A stretch of DNA of 64,000 bases from contig CM048841.1 in NCBI GenBank assembly GCA_026545765.1, forward strand, positions 2,822,012 to 2,886,011, written 5' to 3'. The notes under the pieces are model-generated. The model was not told the DNA's origin. It saw only the letters and a list, made by a program, of their open reading frames with translations, and did no database searches. The first letter of the stretch is position 1. Every line of letters starts with the position of its first letter. Below are positions 1-11,337 of this stretch, one piece after another. This DNA comes from Plantago major. Lineage: Eukaryota; Streptophyta; Magnoliopsida; Lamiales; Plantaginaceae. Both the position numbers and the translations under genes were made by a program.

Positions 1-549
1 AAAACATGAACAGATACTGAGTGTGAGATAGACTCAGATACAAAAATTGTCCCTTAGTCACACAGAAGAAATGTGATTCAGATAGCTAATCGCCAAAATT
101 CATTAATTGGGCACAATCACATGGGCTGATTGTGATCATTGCTGAAAAAGCAATCCCAACCATTGATGAAATGGTCGTTCCATTTTAAAGGCCGAGATTA
201 ATTCTCTGTAAAATAGTGGACTGTAAAAACTCAGACATGGCCCACTAAGCATTTAATGCAAACCAAATTTTATCCACGCCTTACGGCACGTACACAGATA
301 CAAATGCACAAAATAAATTTGTATCTTTTTGTCTGTTGGAATTACACTGCTATATATATAGGATTTTGGCAAAAGAAATCACTTTCGCCTAATCCTACAT
401 TTGCTCTTGCACAAAATCTGCAAAATTCTCTCAAATCTCTCTGCAATTTTTCTGCAACATCTGATTCCCTCTTAGTTTTTTCTGCAAAGAATCACTAATT
501 TTCTACCTTAATCTCTTCTCGTCTTTCAAAAACTTCACTATTTAAAGAG
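1..549 (+). other. 5' flank/leader of decayed retroelement
   Basis: This is AT-rich non-coding sequence directly upstream of the first retroelement ORF. It shares the element's AGATA/TCAGATA-rich flavour, with TCAGATA near 35 and 73. I could not match it to the LTR-like DNA at 6.2-6.8 kb, so a 5' LTR, if one existed, lies outside the window or is lost. A short open frame at 256-498 has no recognisable content. Confidence 0.35.
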
Positions 550-2382
550 ATGGCTCCCGAACGTGCTTTTACTCAGAAATCCTGTTACTACATCCGCATC
601 AAAAAGCAAGCACCAGTGCTGATTATAACAAACAATCGATTGATTGGAGAATTCAATCCTGATCATTGGACTTCAAATCACATGATGATTTGGGGTGGTG
701 CCATGATTGAGGAATACCTGGTAGCTGTAATAGAAAACCAGACTGACAGAAAGCTGGTACTTGATATGCTTGAAAAGGCACAAATCAAGGGCTTTCTATC
801 TGCTCTTCCCAGTGGAGTTTCTTCACTGGATGTCCTGGAGTTTTACAATAACTCCACGATTATCTCCAAAGTCTCTGAAGGCACTGAGACAGTGTCCATC
901 AAGACTAAAGTCCAAGGACAAGAAATCCTGTTGGATGAAACAGCTTTCTGTGAGCTGTTTGAACTACAAAATCTTGGAAAGGATTTTGAGATTGACACCA
1001 AGGATGAAGATCTCCTTGAAGGTGTGAATCAACTATACAGTGATGTGTGTGATCTTGACAAGCCAGACACACCCATCGACTTTAAGCTTGCTGACATAAG
1101 GACCAAACATATGTTGGTCCACTGGGATGTGTTGGCATGTATCCTTCACAGATGCTTTGATGGTCTACAAGGAGGTGCTGACCAGATAAGCCAAGAACGT
1201 TGGATGATGATGTTCTTGTTGAATCAACAAGACAAAAGGCTGAAAAACCCTTTTAATTGGGGAAAGTACGCCTTCATGAAATTTGTGAAGAAGATACAAG
1301 GCTTTGAGCCTAAAATCGTTAAAGGCCTTGCTGAGCCAAAAGCCACAGTAAGCTATGGACTGAAGATTTGCTACTTACTGGAGTGCCTTGGCATTGAGCT
1401 CAGAAAGACGGCAGACATTGCCAACAGTAACCTGCTCTACAAATATGAGTATACAAACATGATGAAAAAGGTTACTGCATCTCAGAAAGGTTCCAAGAAA
1501 CGAAAGACTGATGAGGTATCTGAAGGTTCCATTGCTACCAAGAGGCCCAGAACCTCACAAAAGAAGTCTGCTGGCAAATCAGAAGGCATACTCTCTATGG
1601 ATGTCGACTCCCAGATACCTGCTGCCATTGCTGATGAACTCATCAATGCAGATGAACTCATAAATGCTGCAGAGTGCCTTGCAGATGAACTTATCAATGC
1701 TGATAAAAGTAGTGAGAAACTTAAAACTCTCTCTGCATAAGCAGAGGGATTGTTGATAACTCTGTTCTAGATTTCGATGACGAATCGGACAAGGAGAAGA
1801 TCCAAGCCCCCAAGGTTACTAAAAAAGTAACCAAGGCCAAGGGAAAGAGGACCAAAAGATCTAAGGTTGCTGAGAAAGCAACTAGCTCAAAGGTTGTTGA
1901 ACAAGCACCTATAGCAAAGGTTGTTGGTGCCAACACACCATCAGGGAAAGTCACATATAAACAACTTCAAGAGGCTCTGATGAGTGGTGACCTAGTGTTG
2001 GTAGACGCTGATGTCAACACCACACTTAAAAATCTGGAAGAGTTCTCAAATGCTCAAACTTCTGCTTCCAGACAACCACAACCACAACCACAACAACCAC
2101 AAGTGGTTGATGAAATGGTCAATGAACTCCATTTCGACATACCAGCAATGCAATATTTATGCTGAAGAAAATCCTGCAAATGAGCAGGTTCCCCAACTCT
2201 TAGAGAGGGATCAAACTGAGACACCTGCTCAGAATGATCAAACAGGGGAGGCAACTGAGTTAGTCACTCAGGAAAGGTCTGAAGTACCTGAAACTTCAAA
2301 CAAAGAAGCTGAAATGGAACAACAAGACCAAGGCATAGAAGGGTCACAAGTTCCAGAGACCAATCAGCCTGACATTGCTCAG

Positions 2383-3279
2383 GTAGCTGAATGGTTTAAC
2401 TCTATACTTGTGATATTTTATGTTTATTAATCTTGTTATTTAATAAAATTTCTTTATTACAGGCTGAATTAGAAATACAAGAACAAGAGGAAGCTGGAAA
2501 GCTTGCCTCAGAATCTGAGAAGGAGGCTTCCATAACCTCACCACTCAAGGAATAGGAGCCTGTCTCGTAGGTAGAAGAAAGTTCCTTAAGATATAACATC
2601 TCAGATATATGCTTTATACATATGAATAATATTAAAGTGTTTGTTTCTAATAGGCTCCAACTGAGAAGAAAAATGATGAGACTGAGAAGCCTAACTCGTC
2701 AGAGAATCAACCAGAGGCTTACAAAGTCTCTGAGGAACAAGTATCTGAGCCTTCTATTGAGAAGGTATATATCTCAGATATCTCTATTCTTCATAATAAT
2801 ACTCTGATCATTTTTCTAAATATTTAAAACTTTCTACTCATAGGCTCAAACAGAAGTAGAAGTTGATGGGGAATTGCCCACTCAATCCCCTCAACCAATG
2901 GAAATTGATGAGGCCACCAAACCTTCATCACCAGAGAGAATACCAGAAATTGTACAAGTTTCTGAGAGACAAGTATCTGAGCCTCCTACTGTGGAGGTAA
3001 TTGACATCTCAGATATCAAGTTGTCTAAGTGTTTCTCTCTTGACAAATTTCTAAGTGTTATTTTTTTTTAAAAATCTCAGGTTCAAAAAGAAAGAGAGGA
3101 TGCTGAGAATCAGACTTCCAAGTCTCCTCCTCACACCAAGATATCTGAGGCACCTGAAACCTCAATAGTCCAACCTTCTGAGCCTGTTGCTGTTGCACAG
3201 GTAACACATATACTTGACTACTCTAAAACCCAGATATCCACTAAAAGTTTTGAAACTAACTCAAAACTATCTCTTTCAG
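2383..3279 (+). repeat. Array of ~80-bp phase-0 introns and repetitive acidic mini-exons
   Basis: Predicted introns are 2383-2462, 2571-2653, 2765-2843, 2997-3080 and 3201-3279 (79-84 bp), each GT...AG. The exons between them are 2463-2570, 2654-2764, 2844-2996 and 3081-3200: 108, 111, 153 and 120 bp, all multiples of three. Most exons open with GCT CAA or a close variant and end with an AAG, GAG or CAG codon before GT. The exons at 2654 and 2844 both end in a GTATCTGAGCCT-type phrase, and the following introns share ATCTCAGATATC. This is what serial duplication of one exon-intron unit would produce. Confidence 0.65.
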
Positions 3280-5104
3280 GCTCAAGCTAGTGCCTTAGTG
3301 AACCCTGAAGATTTGAACAAGGACCTACTTCCATTCTTCAAGGCTCATACTCTTCCAAAACATCTAAAGTGTTTGAAGAAATGGCAGAAACTCAGATGCT
3401 CTGATCTGTTTAAAATCACAAGGGTCACATATCACCCTACCAGAAGAGCAAGAGCATTTGACTTGGAGAATTATGTGCATGCAATGTTTCCAACTGAGCA
3501 ATATGCATTTGCCACGTTGATGAATAAGAACTTCATAAAGGAACTAGCACACAAGCTCATTGAAACCTTTGAAAAGGCAGATGGTCAGACCAGAATGCAG
3601 ATGACATTCAAGCCTACTTTGCCCCAAACTCTACAATTCATACTCTCTGAGCAAGAGGAAGTTAATGGGCAAATGGTCACTATTCCAGAAGTGATCAATC
3701 TGGTCTCTGAAGATGAAGAAGAGAAGGAGACTGATGAGAATGACTATGAAGAACCTCCTTCTGACCATCACAAGAATGAGGATGATAAGAGGGATGATGA
3801 TGATGCCCCTACACCAGGGACAGGAGGGATTGCACAAGGTAATAATACCTCAGTTGCTGAAAAACACACTGAGAGGACATCACAAAAATCCCCTCCTCCA
3901 TCTCCTCAGAAATCCACCCATCCATCTCCCCAACAAAAGGACTCTACTGAACAAGTAGTTGAGCACTCTGAGAACAACACTCAGAAAATTTTGGATGCAC
4001 AAGCCAGAGTTTCTCAACTCAAACAACTGTTGGAGGAATAACAACAGCTAAATCTTCCACTAGAAGAGAAGATAGTTGAATCTAAAGCAAAGCTCCAAAA
4101 GATTGAAGATCAAACAATTAAGGAAATGGAAGCTTATGCTAAAATGAAAGAACTCCAACTTGTTGTTCAGGCAATTGCTGAGGAATTAGATACTGAGCAA
4201 GTATCTAGAGACAAGCATGATGCTAAGGCTGCATTACCAAAAGATGTACCATCCTCCTCACTGAAAGGAAAGAAGCCCATCTCTGAGATGGTTGCTGGAC
4301 TAGAAAACATTGATGAAAATGTCCAAGAGGATGAAGATCACTGGGCTAATGACTCAGATGATGAAGAAGACAAGGCATTGGCAGAACACCGCAATGAACA
4401 CTTGGTTTCTCATTTGAAAAGGAAGCTGATTGCTCCTGAAATATTTAGCAAGCTGCCAAATGTCAACTCCAATGAATACTTGAACAGATATCAAGTACTG
4501 GCTAAATTGAAAAAGGAGTTGTTTTCTCAAGATAAAGCTGCCATTACATCAGTCCCTGCAGAAATGAAGACATTCACTGAGCTCATCACTCAGAGAACAA
4601 CCAGTCTGGTCGTTGCTCAGAAAGATCTAGGTTAGGGATGATGACCAAAACTTGGTTGCAAAATCCTTTGAAGAGGCTAGCTATGCTGCTGGAAAAGCAG
4701 ATGCTATTCAAGGCCCACTGGCAGAGCTCACTAATAAGGAAACAGGTCTTATCAAACAAAATCAGGAGCTCAAGGCTAATATGGAACAGTTGGTCTTTGC
4801 CATAACTATTTGCAGGGCAACTTTGACTCCCTTTCAGAATCCTTTGTGATTCTTAGTCAGTCAACAATGACTAAGGGGGAAGGATTTCAAGGTGCTCAGA
4901 GAGGAAGAGGGAGAGGAAACAAGAGAAAATCTGAACAACCACCTCTCAGAATAAATGAGCCCTCCTCCAACGGATCGCTCTACGATAGTGGCCACCACTC
5001 AAAGAACTTCAAAAAAGGAATGACAACAAGGGCCAGAGCACAGAAACCTCCAAGGAGTACCAAGGCTCCAAGGAGAAGACAAGTAAGAGGGATTGATGAG
5101 TCTT

Positions 5105-5157
5105 CTGAAGAAGAAGAAGAAGGAGGAGGAGGAGGAGGAGGAGGAGGAGGAGGAGGC
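5105..5157 (+). repeat. (GAA/GGA)n microsatellite inside retroelement ORF
   Basis: A purine-only triplet run (GAA units passing into GGA units) encodes a Glu tract and then a Gly tract. A second triplet run, (GAT)n, lies at about 5210-5238 and encodes Asp. Both keep the reading frame. Confidence 0.9.
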
Positions 5158-6322
5158 CAAATCAAATCCCAGGGCAATGAAGAAGGCTGCAAAACCTTCA
5201 CAGGAATTAATCTTGATGATGATGATGATGAAGATGAAGCTCCTCTTCATAGAAAAAGAAAAAAGGTTGATAGTCTATCTGAGCCCACAGCTGCAAAGCC
5301 TTTGGCAGCTAAAACACCCTCTGGAAATACCAAGTCAATCCAGGGTGGTTCTTCAAGCAATCCCCCAAGGAAAAATTCAAGACAAAGGAGGAACAGGCTG
5401 AGAGCTGAACAAAGAAAACTTCAACTACCACTCAGGCCTGAAGAAGCCAAGATTGAGTATGTGAAGACCAGCAATGACTCCTCTGTCTACAGATGCATTA
5501 ATCAGAAGAATGGCTACTGGATTCTGGAACTCAAGCACTTACTGGTAAATGAAAAATTTCCAGAACCAATCCATAAACAGCTCATGGCATGGAGAAAAGA
5601 CAAGCCAGTCTTGATTAATACCAACCACATCAAAGCCTGGTTGGATTTTGAAGTAATCAAGAGAATAGAAGCCATGAAAAAGGACCTCTCTGATGATTGT
5701 CCTTATGGAAAGCCAGATGATGTGCATGTAATTCAACACCATCGAACAGGCACAAGAGCAAGACTTGTTGTGGAACCCTATGAGTCCTTCTACATACTGA
5801 AGATCAATACAAGGGTGAAATCAGATATCTGAAGATCATATATGAATACTTCAAGCTATCAGATATCAGAATCGAGCATGCCTGGAAATGGGGAAAGTAT
5901 TTGTGGGTCAAACAGTTTGCCAAGAAAAATCCCACCAAAACCTACAAGGAAGTTTGTGGATTTGCCAGAAACACTGAGATGATAGTCAGGACTTTGCTCT
6001 TTGACTACTCAAATGATATCAAAAATTTTGGGGATAGGGAATTTGCAAATTGATCCATAGTTCTGCTGATTGAAGACTTGAAGACTAGTTTATTAGGATG
6101 TCTACTTGGAGCTTGGTTACTCCTGTTGTCCTAGTTAACTATGTATTTTGTATCTTGCTGAATGTACTCTATTGTTCTATCATTGTAAAAGTTATTTGTA
6201 AACTTTCTTTGTAACATATCTGATGAACCTACTCTCAGATATCAATCTATAAAAAGATAACTTGTCAGCAAAGATCACGCCTTGTGATTTGGTTGATGTT
6301 AAACACCTTAAACGGCGTGGAG

Positions 6323-6480
6323 TACAGGAAGTACTTAGTTTGGGAAACTAAGGAATAACTCCAAGGTTACTGAGCATAGGAAGTACTTAGTTTGGGAAAC
6401 TAAGGAATAGCTCAAAGGTTTCTGAGTATAGGAAGTACTTGGCTGAGAAAGCCAGGGAATAACTCAGGGGGAACACTTGG
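6323..6480 (+). repeat. Tandem ~52-bp repeat forming hairpins
   Basis: AGGAAGTACTT recurs at 6326, 6378 and 6430, a period of 52 bp. The first two units contain CTTAGTTT-GGG-AAACTAAG, a perfect 8-bp stem with a 3-nt loop. The third unit has TTGGCT...AGCCAG instead, so both arms changed together. A fourth, weaker arm pair (CACTTGGT...ACCTAGTG) follows. This is consistent with a retained RNA structure. Confidence 0.7.
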
Positions 6481-6808
6481 TGGGGAACCTAGTGTATTTA
6501 GGAATCGAGAGAAGATATTTGTAAGGTTAACTCAATTATCTGTCTTAGTGGATTCCAGGTCTGAGAAAGGCCGAAGTGGATTAGTTGAAGGATTACGCCA
6601 CCTTCAGATACCACTATAAAGACTTGTGTTATTTACTTGCTGCAATTTATTACTTGCTTTATTTACTTTGCTAAGTATTTACACATATCTTGTTGAGCAT
6701 GTGCACTTATCACAAAAAGTCTTTCGCTCTCTGAAAATAAGTATCAGATATCTTCACAAATATCTGAGAAATTGTGTTTATCGACAAAAGTTTGAAAAGG
6801 ACTATTCA

Positions 6809-6828
6809 CCCCCCCCCCCCCCCCCCCC
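6809..6828 (+). repeat. Poly-C tract (20 C)
   Basis: Twenty consecutive C follow ACTATTCA. The tract is an expanded form of the C-run commonly seen at this place in plant Copia leaders. Confidence 0.95.
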
Positions 6829-6870
6829 TCCGCTCGTAGTCTTTTACTTTGCCGTTATCTGGACCAACAA

Positions 6871-7882
6871 CTTATGGTATGTTTAGTCTAATTTCCAAAC
6901 CTATGGGACTTAGTATGCTTATATATAGGAATAGTCAAAGTTTTGCCACACTTAGTCAATGGCAGCATCGCTACGTCATGAGTTCGCCATAAAATGCCAA
7001 GTCGTCCAAAGTTCCTGTTATGATAGTTCGCCCCTAATTCTCCATTTAGATAATTGCTTAGACCCAAATTGTGGTAAAAACGACTGATGTAACTTAAACC
7101 CCCATTCCTAGATAAGTCAGGAGGGACTCCTCCTCTAGCAAAAATTCTGACAATCTCCGAACGGACATACCTTCTCATCGATTTGCCACACTTCAAACAC
7201 TATAAGTGATATATTTTTGTATGGAATTAAATTGCCGATCCTGTAGTGACAACGGAACTATGCACGCTTTCTGAAGCATTGCATGTCCCTTTCCAGAGAC
7301 CTTCTCATTTCCAGATACCTGTTGAAACATTGTTTCCCAGAAACATTGTTTTATCCAAGGTATCTGAGTGTAGATATCTGTGGGCACTTTTCCTCATTCA
7401 GAAACCTTGCGTTCTCAGATATCTTTTGCAAAACTGGTTTATTAAGAAACACTTGTTTATCAAAGATAACTGGACATAGGTATCTGATAACCTTTGTCTT
7501 CAGCAATCTTGTGCAGTCTTTAAAACTTCATTTTTATGTGGAACGATGCCTTCTTCTTGGTCTTCTTCAAGAAAATAAAAATTACATTCAGAGACCTAAC
7601 ATCCTATACAAGATTTGTTAGACTATCATACTTAGTGATTTTCCTCTTTTACAGTGTTCAAGTGAACCAAGAGTACTAACCACCTTTTTGAGCTAAGATA
7701 AATCATTAAATTTCTTATCAAAATCTAAATAGATATTCCTAACAAATTTCTCCATTTTTTATCAGTTAACGATGACTATCTGACCTATTACAAATCTGGA
7801 TGAGGAAACAATCCACCACTTAATCAATTCATAAGATCTTTCAATTCTTTCAATTAAGTGTAAAAAGTAATTTATACTACAA
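6871..7882. other. Unassigned repeat-like region
   Basis: There is no recognisable gene. Two antisense open stretches (6888-7196 and 7193-7387) and two sense ones (7246-7621) have no familiar motifs. The stretch 7290-7500 is rich in CAGATACC, GATATCTG and CAGATATC, the same short motif that recurs in the retroelement to the left, so this is probably further debris of that family, possibly in inverted orientation. Confidence 0.4.
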
Positions 7883-7922
7883 TTCAGTTCAGTTCAGTTC
7901 AGCTCAGTTCAATTCAGTTCAG
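7883..7922 (+). repeat. (TTCAG)n pentanucleotide repeat
   Basis: About eight tandem copies of TTCAG, two with single-base changes. Confidence 0.9.
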
Positions 7923-8336
7923 AAAATTACAGTTAAACAGAACAAAGCCTTATCAGTCAGGTATTAACAACAATGAAAGTTCTTTGTCCTCAATGAGGAA
8001 TGAGCCCTGGCTGGGATGTTTTCTTATAGGATTACAGGTGATGTGTAACATGTTGGATTGAAAACTGTCCTAATGAATTGAAGGATACCTTTAGTGTACA
8101 TTGTTGATTTCTATCAATGTTCAATTTATTCACTATTTGTTCATGTTTATTCAGCTAATTTCTTCTATACATGTACATGGAGTTCTTGTTTGAATCGAAT
8201 TTGGTAAATTTGTGATTACTAATGGTTTTGCGGCATTTCCAGTGAGGCGGGAGAAAATTAAATTAATTTGGCACATTATTTCATAACCTTCAACTATTTA
8301 GTCAATGATGGTTGGTTACATTGACCAAGTGTAACA
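7923..8336. other. Intergenic AT-rich DNA
   Basis: I see no gene or structured repeat between the TTCAG repeat and the left target duplication of the MULE. Confidence 0.6.
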
Positions 8337-8345
8337 AAACTCATA

Positions 8346-10254
8346 GAGAAAATTACATTTGGTATCCCTTAAATTGACCCCCTTTACAAATTGATCCCTT
8401 CTATTCGAACAATAACAGATGGCCCCCTGTAGTTGACCAAAATTGAAAAACACTTCTCTCTCATGCCATGTGGATTTAATTTTCTCTCTCCTTAAAAGAA
8501 AAGTTAAAACAAATTAAAATTTCTTACATTAATTAAAGTAAAATAAAAATAACACATGGATCTATCTGTAATTAGCTTCCACAAATATAAGGAGCTATTT
8601 GTAATTGATTTTCAGGTAATTTTTGCTAATAAAAGTCCAAAAATACATGCACTAAAAATAATTTCCTCATAAACTTTTATGTAATTGATTGAACTAAATT
8701 ATGTCCCTCTAAATTGTCTGTGGGAATTGGAGGAAAATTTTATCCCCAAATTCCCGCTCGGACCTTTACTAAATAGCCATATTTGTGGCTTGGATGATAA
8801 TGAAGTACTAGTAGTAATTAGTTATTTTAATTTCAGTTTAATGTATTTTTGTCGAGTGATCACAATTATCTCTTTTGTGGAGTGTATTATAAAAACTTGT
8901 GATCAAATCACCATGTAATTTGCTTCTGTTTACAATGAAATGAAGATGATTAAATGGTGAAAAACCATTGTTAATGTTTCTCTTGTTGTTATTGTTGGTG
9001 AAGAGAGCAATAGAAATGCATTAACAAAATAACCATTAAACAGAAGAACTGAAAGCCAATTATGGGAGAACAAAGAGCAATTACATCAAATATATGAACC
9101 TAATTTGATGAGCTCATCCACATGCTTAGCAGCCTCTTAAAGAAATGCATTATGCCACCTTTCACCATAATATGTCATGGCCAGTTGAGTATCCAAGACA
9201 GTCATGGAAGTCGTGAGTACAGAACCTCTCGGACGAAGCTCGTCAGAGTGGCCACACTCAATGTGAATGAGCCTTGAAGCAATGTTGGAACCCCTCATAC
9301 GTGGTCCAACTGTTTGATCATTGGTGTTCATTTCTCTTCGTGAAGTTGCTAGTTTTTTAGCAAGAGTAGGGTTGTTCAAATAGTTTCCATGTTCGTCATA
9401 TGTTTCCATGCATTCAAATATGTTAGTCTTATTATGTGACTCATCATACAATAAGAGTATAGCAAATTACCCGATCCCCACATGAGATGATGGACGAATC
9501 TTTCTTTGATAGCCCTTAATTTCCATTGTTACTTGTTGTTTCTTGCTTGTCGCTTCTTGATGGTTTGTATTTATAGGTAAATTATAAAGATGAATGCATG
9601 GATATGGACATGAAAACAATGGAAGAATTGAATCTGACTCTTGGAATATGTATAATTGACCTTTGACCTTCATACATTGGTAGTTTCTGGTTTGTATTTG
9701 TGATATGCATTCAATCAATACAGGGACCTGTTGCATTTATTTGAAGTCAATAAAGGGACCTAGTACATTCTTCAGCATACAGAGAAACAGTTGGAAAATA
9801 GATTAATTGACTGATTACCTGAAATTAACTGAAATTTATCTAAATTGACTAAACAAAATCTAAGCTAAATTACAAATAAGTCCACTTGGAAATTGATTTA
9901 AATCAATTACAAATAAGTCCCTGGATTTGTGATAGCTAATTACAGACACATCCAACAGCCTGTGTCACCAAATAAAGGAGGAGAAAAGAAAAGGGAAAAG
10001 AAAAGAAAATAGGGAAACAAAATTAAAGAAACTCAAAAATTAAAATATTCAATGGCATTTTCGTTATTATTACCAACTTTGGTCGACACATCAGCAAAAA
10101 GCAATGCCATGTCACCATCAAGTTTGACTTTTGGACCCATTTGTAATATCGAAAATTGCTCAGTTCAATTTTTGGATGTAACTGTTATTGTTCAAATAGA
10201 AGGGTTGAATTTGTTATTAGACTGAATTTAAGGGGTACCATAAGAAATTTGCCC
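8346..10254. mobile_element. Non-autonomous Mutator-like element (MULE), 1.9 kb
   Basis: The element is flanked by a perfect 9-bp direct repeat, AAACTCATA, at 8337-8345 and 10255-10263, the hallmark of Mutator-superfamily insertion. Its ends are inverted repeats: the left GAGAAAATTACATTTGGTAT matches the inverted right end GGGCAAATTTCTTATGGTAC, and similarity continues inward through CCCTTAAATT and TTCTATT(C/T)GAACAATAACAG for roughly 80 bp. No transposase is present. The interior holds two antisense open stretches (9137-9451, 9467-9736) of unknown content, so it may carry captured host DNA (Pack-MULE type); that part is inference. Confidence 0.85.
9137..9451 (-). CDS. Hypothetical ORF inside the MULE
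   Basis: This is a 104-codon open frame on the minus strand within the MULE. The peptide is hydrophilic, with Asn, Thr and Arg-rich stretches and no signal peptide, membrane segment or motif I recognise. A further antisense open stretch of 89 codons lies at 9467-9736. Neither resembles MULE transposase. They may be remnants of a captured gene or chance frames in AT-moderate DNA; no splice structure was evident. Confidence 0.25.
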   Translation of the reverse strand: MYDESHNKTNIFECMETYDEHGNYLNNPTLAKKLATSRREMNTNDQTVGPRMRGSNIASRLIHIECGHSDELRPRGSVLTTSMTVLDTQLAMTYYGERWHNAFL

Positions 10255-10293
10255 AAACTCATATTACTATCCACATAAGCACATATGTACTAA

Positions 10294-11334
10294 GAGCACT
10301 AGTTGTAGAGCTCCTATTTTATTACTCCCAAATCCCTCCCTAAATTCATCCCTAAATATTTTAAGCTTCCCATCTTATCATTGAAAATTTCAGGTATCCT
10401 ATTTTAGCTTGACAAAGAAGTGCTGCATGTATTTGATTTAATGCTCAATGCAATATTTGATTTAATATTCATATTTGTTTTGGTTGTTATATATAACTTG
10501 AACCATTAGTTATTTTTCAACAATTTTTTTTTTTTTTGTTAGTGTAAAAGATTAATATTCTTAAGTAAACGAAAAAAATCATTAATGTTTGTGCACATAA
10601 AATTTTGATGTCCTACAATTAAATACTCTATCCGTCTTGAGCTATTTCAATTATAACTTCAATTTACTCGTTATAAGCTATAACGGTAAATCATTTAATA
10701 ATATCATATAATTAAAATTTAAGGAGTTGAGTAATATTTATAAGATTTAACCATTATCGTTTAAAGTAATTCGATATCAAAATTGAAAATTACTTATAAA
10801 AGAAGTCAAAATATGAAATTGAGATTGAAACATACGAAGTAGTATTAATTTGCTTTATGTTTATTCATCTTTTATTTTTCTTTTCCTTTTTATATAATAA
10901 TGTTTCCTAGAAAACTTACTAACATGTGCTCATATTAATATAACCAATATACGAACTTAGAAAATACTAGGCAACTTTATTTAATTAATTAATCGAATCA
11001 ATATCTTTGTTTTCTTTTATTAGGATTGAATCAATTAGTTGGAGTAATCAAATAATAGAATATTGGTTATGTACATTATATACAAAGAAAAGTACTGTAA
11101 CTGGAGCAAATAGAATAAAGTTGTTTGGAAAATGGATCGAAATGCTTGCTCCAGAAATACTTCCGCCGGCTCATATATAAGCAATTTTTCACGCAGTGCT
11201 CAACTTTAGGATTGAGGTATTGTGGGACCTACCAATTTAGGATGCCTGAAATTCTGTTGTTTTAGCTCAGTTTTTGTTCTTTTAGCTTAAATTTGGGTTT
11301 AGGATTGAATATAGGAGCTCTACAACTAGCGCTC
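10294..11334. mobile_element. PIF/Harbinger-like non-autonomous element
   Basis: The terminal inverted repeats are near-perfect over about 24 bp: left GAGCACTAGTTGTAGAG, inverted right GAGCGCTAGTTGTAGAG, both continuing CTCCTAT. They are flanked by TAA at 10291-10293 and 11335-11337. A TWA target site and a GAGC start fit PIF/Harbinger-type elements. The element is 1.04 kb, AT-rich and has no coding capacity. It is interrupted by a Stowaway-like MITE. The superfamily call rests on a 3-bp target site only. Confidence 0.6.
10626..10842. mobile_element. Stowaway-like MITE nested in the PIF-like element
   Basis: The left end is TA then CTCTATCCGT. The inverted right end is TA then CTTCGTATGT followed by TTCAAT, as on the left. 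The ends are more diverged than in the other Stowaway copies in this window. Confidence 0.45.
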
Positions 11335-11337
11335 TAA

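Larger units (their letters stand above)
550..6050 (+). pseudogene. Decayed retroelement gag-like gene with many mini-introns
   Basis: The first open segment (550-1740, 396 aa) has the look of plant retroelement-associated proteins of non-autonomous LTR elements: a folded N-terminal part, then a Lys/Glu-rich tail. A frameshift near 1740 moves coding to another frame (about 1743-2160) and a second near 2160 moves it again. Five introns of about 80 bp follow (2383-3279). The main C-terminal part runs 3280-4041, continues beyond an in-frame stop through 4126-4635 and 4652-4850, and then 4810-5832, which has an Arg/Gly-rich patch, an acidic Glu/Gly tract and Lys-rich segments. Weaker coding-like DNA extends to about 6050. 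No protease, integrase or reverse transcriptase is visible, so the element was non-autonomous. Stops such as TAG after AAG GAA suggest C-to-T decay. The family assignment is by general resemblance only. Confidence 0.6.
6180..6870 (+). mobile_element. Copia-type LTR/leader-like sequence with degenerate PBS
   Basis: The segment contains a TATA-like TATAAAAAG near 6248, a tandem hairpin array, and near its end the phrase ACTATTCACC plus a C-tract, which is typical of the leader/LTR boundary of plant Ty1-copia elements. About 45 bp later CAACTTATGGTATG looks like a decayed TGGTATCAGAGC primer-binding site (initiator tRNA-Met). It could be the 3' LTR of the preceding element or the 5' LTR of a second, truncated Copia element; no gag or pol follows it. 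No LTR partner was found. Confidence 0.5.

Noticed and set aside
256..498. 80-codon open frame before the retroelement gene
   Set aside because: No motif, low-complexity AT-rich text, probably leader sequence.
1482..2254. Antisense open frames opposite the retroelement gene
   Set aside because: They mirror repetitive coding text on the plus strand and have no features of their own.
4980..5250. Antisense Pro- and Ser-rich ORFs
   Set aside because: Reverse reading of the GGA/GAA microsatellite.
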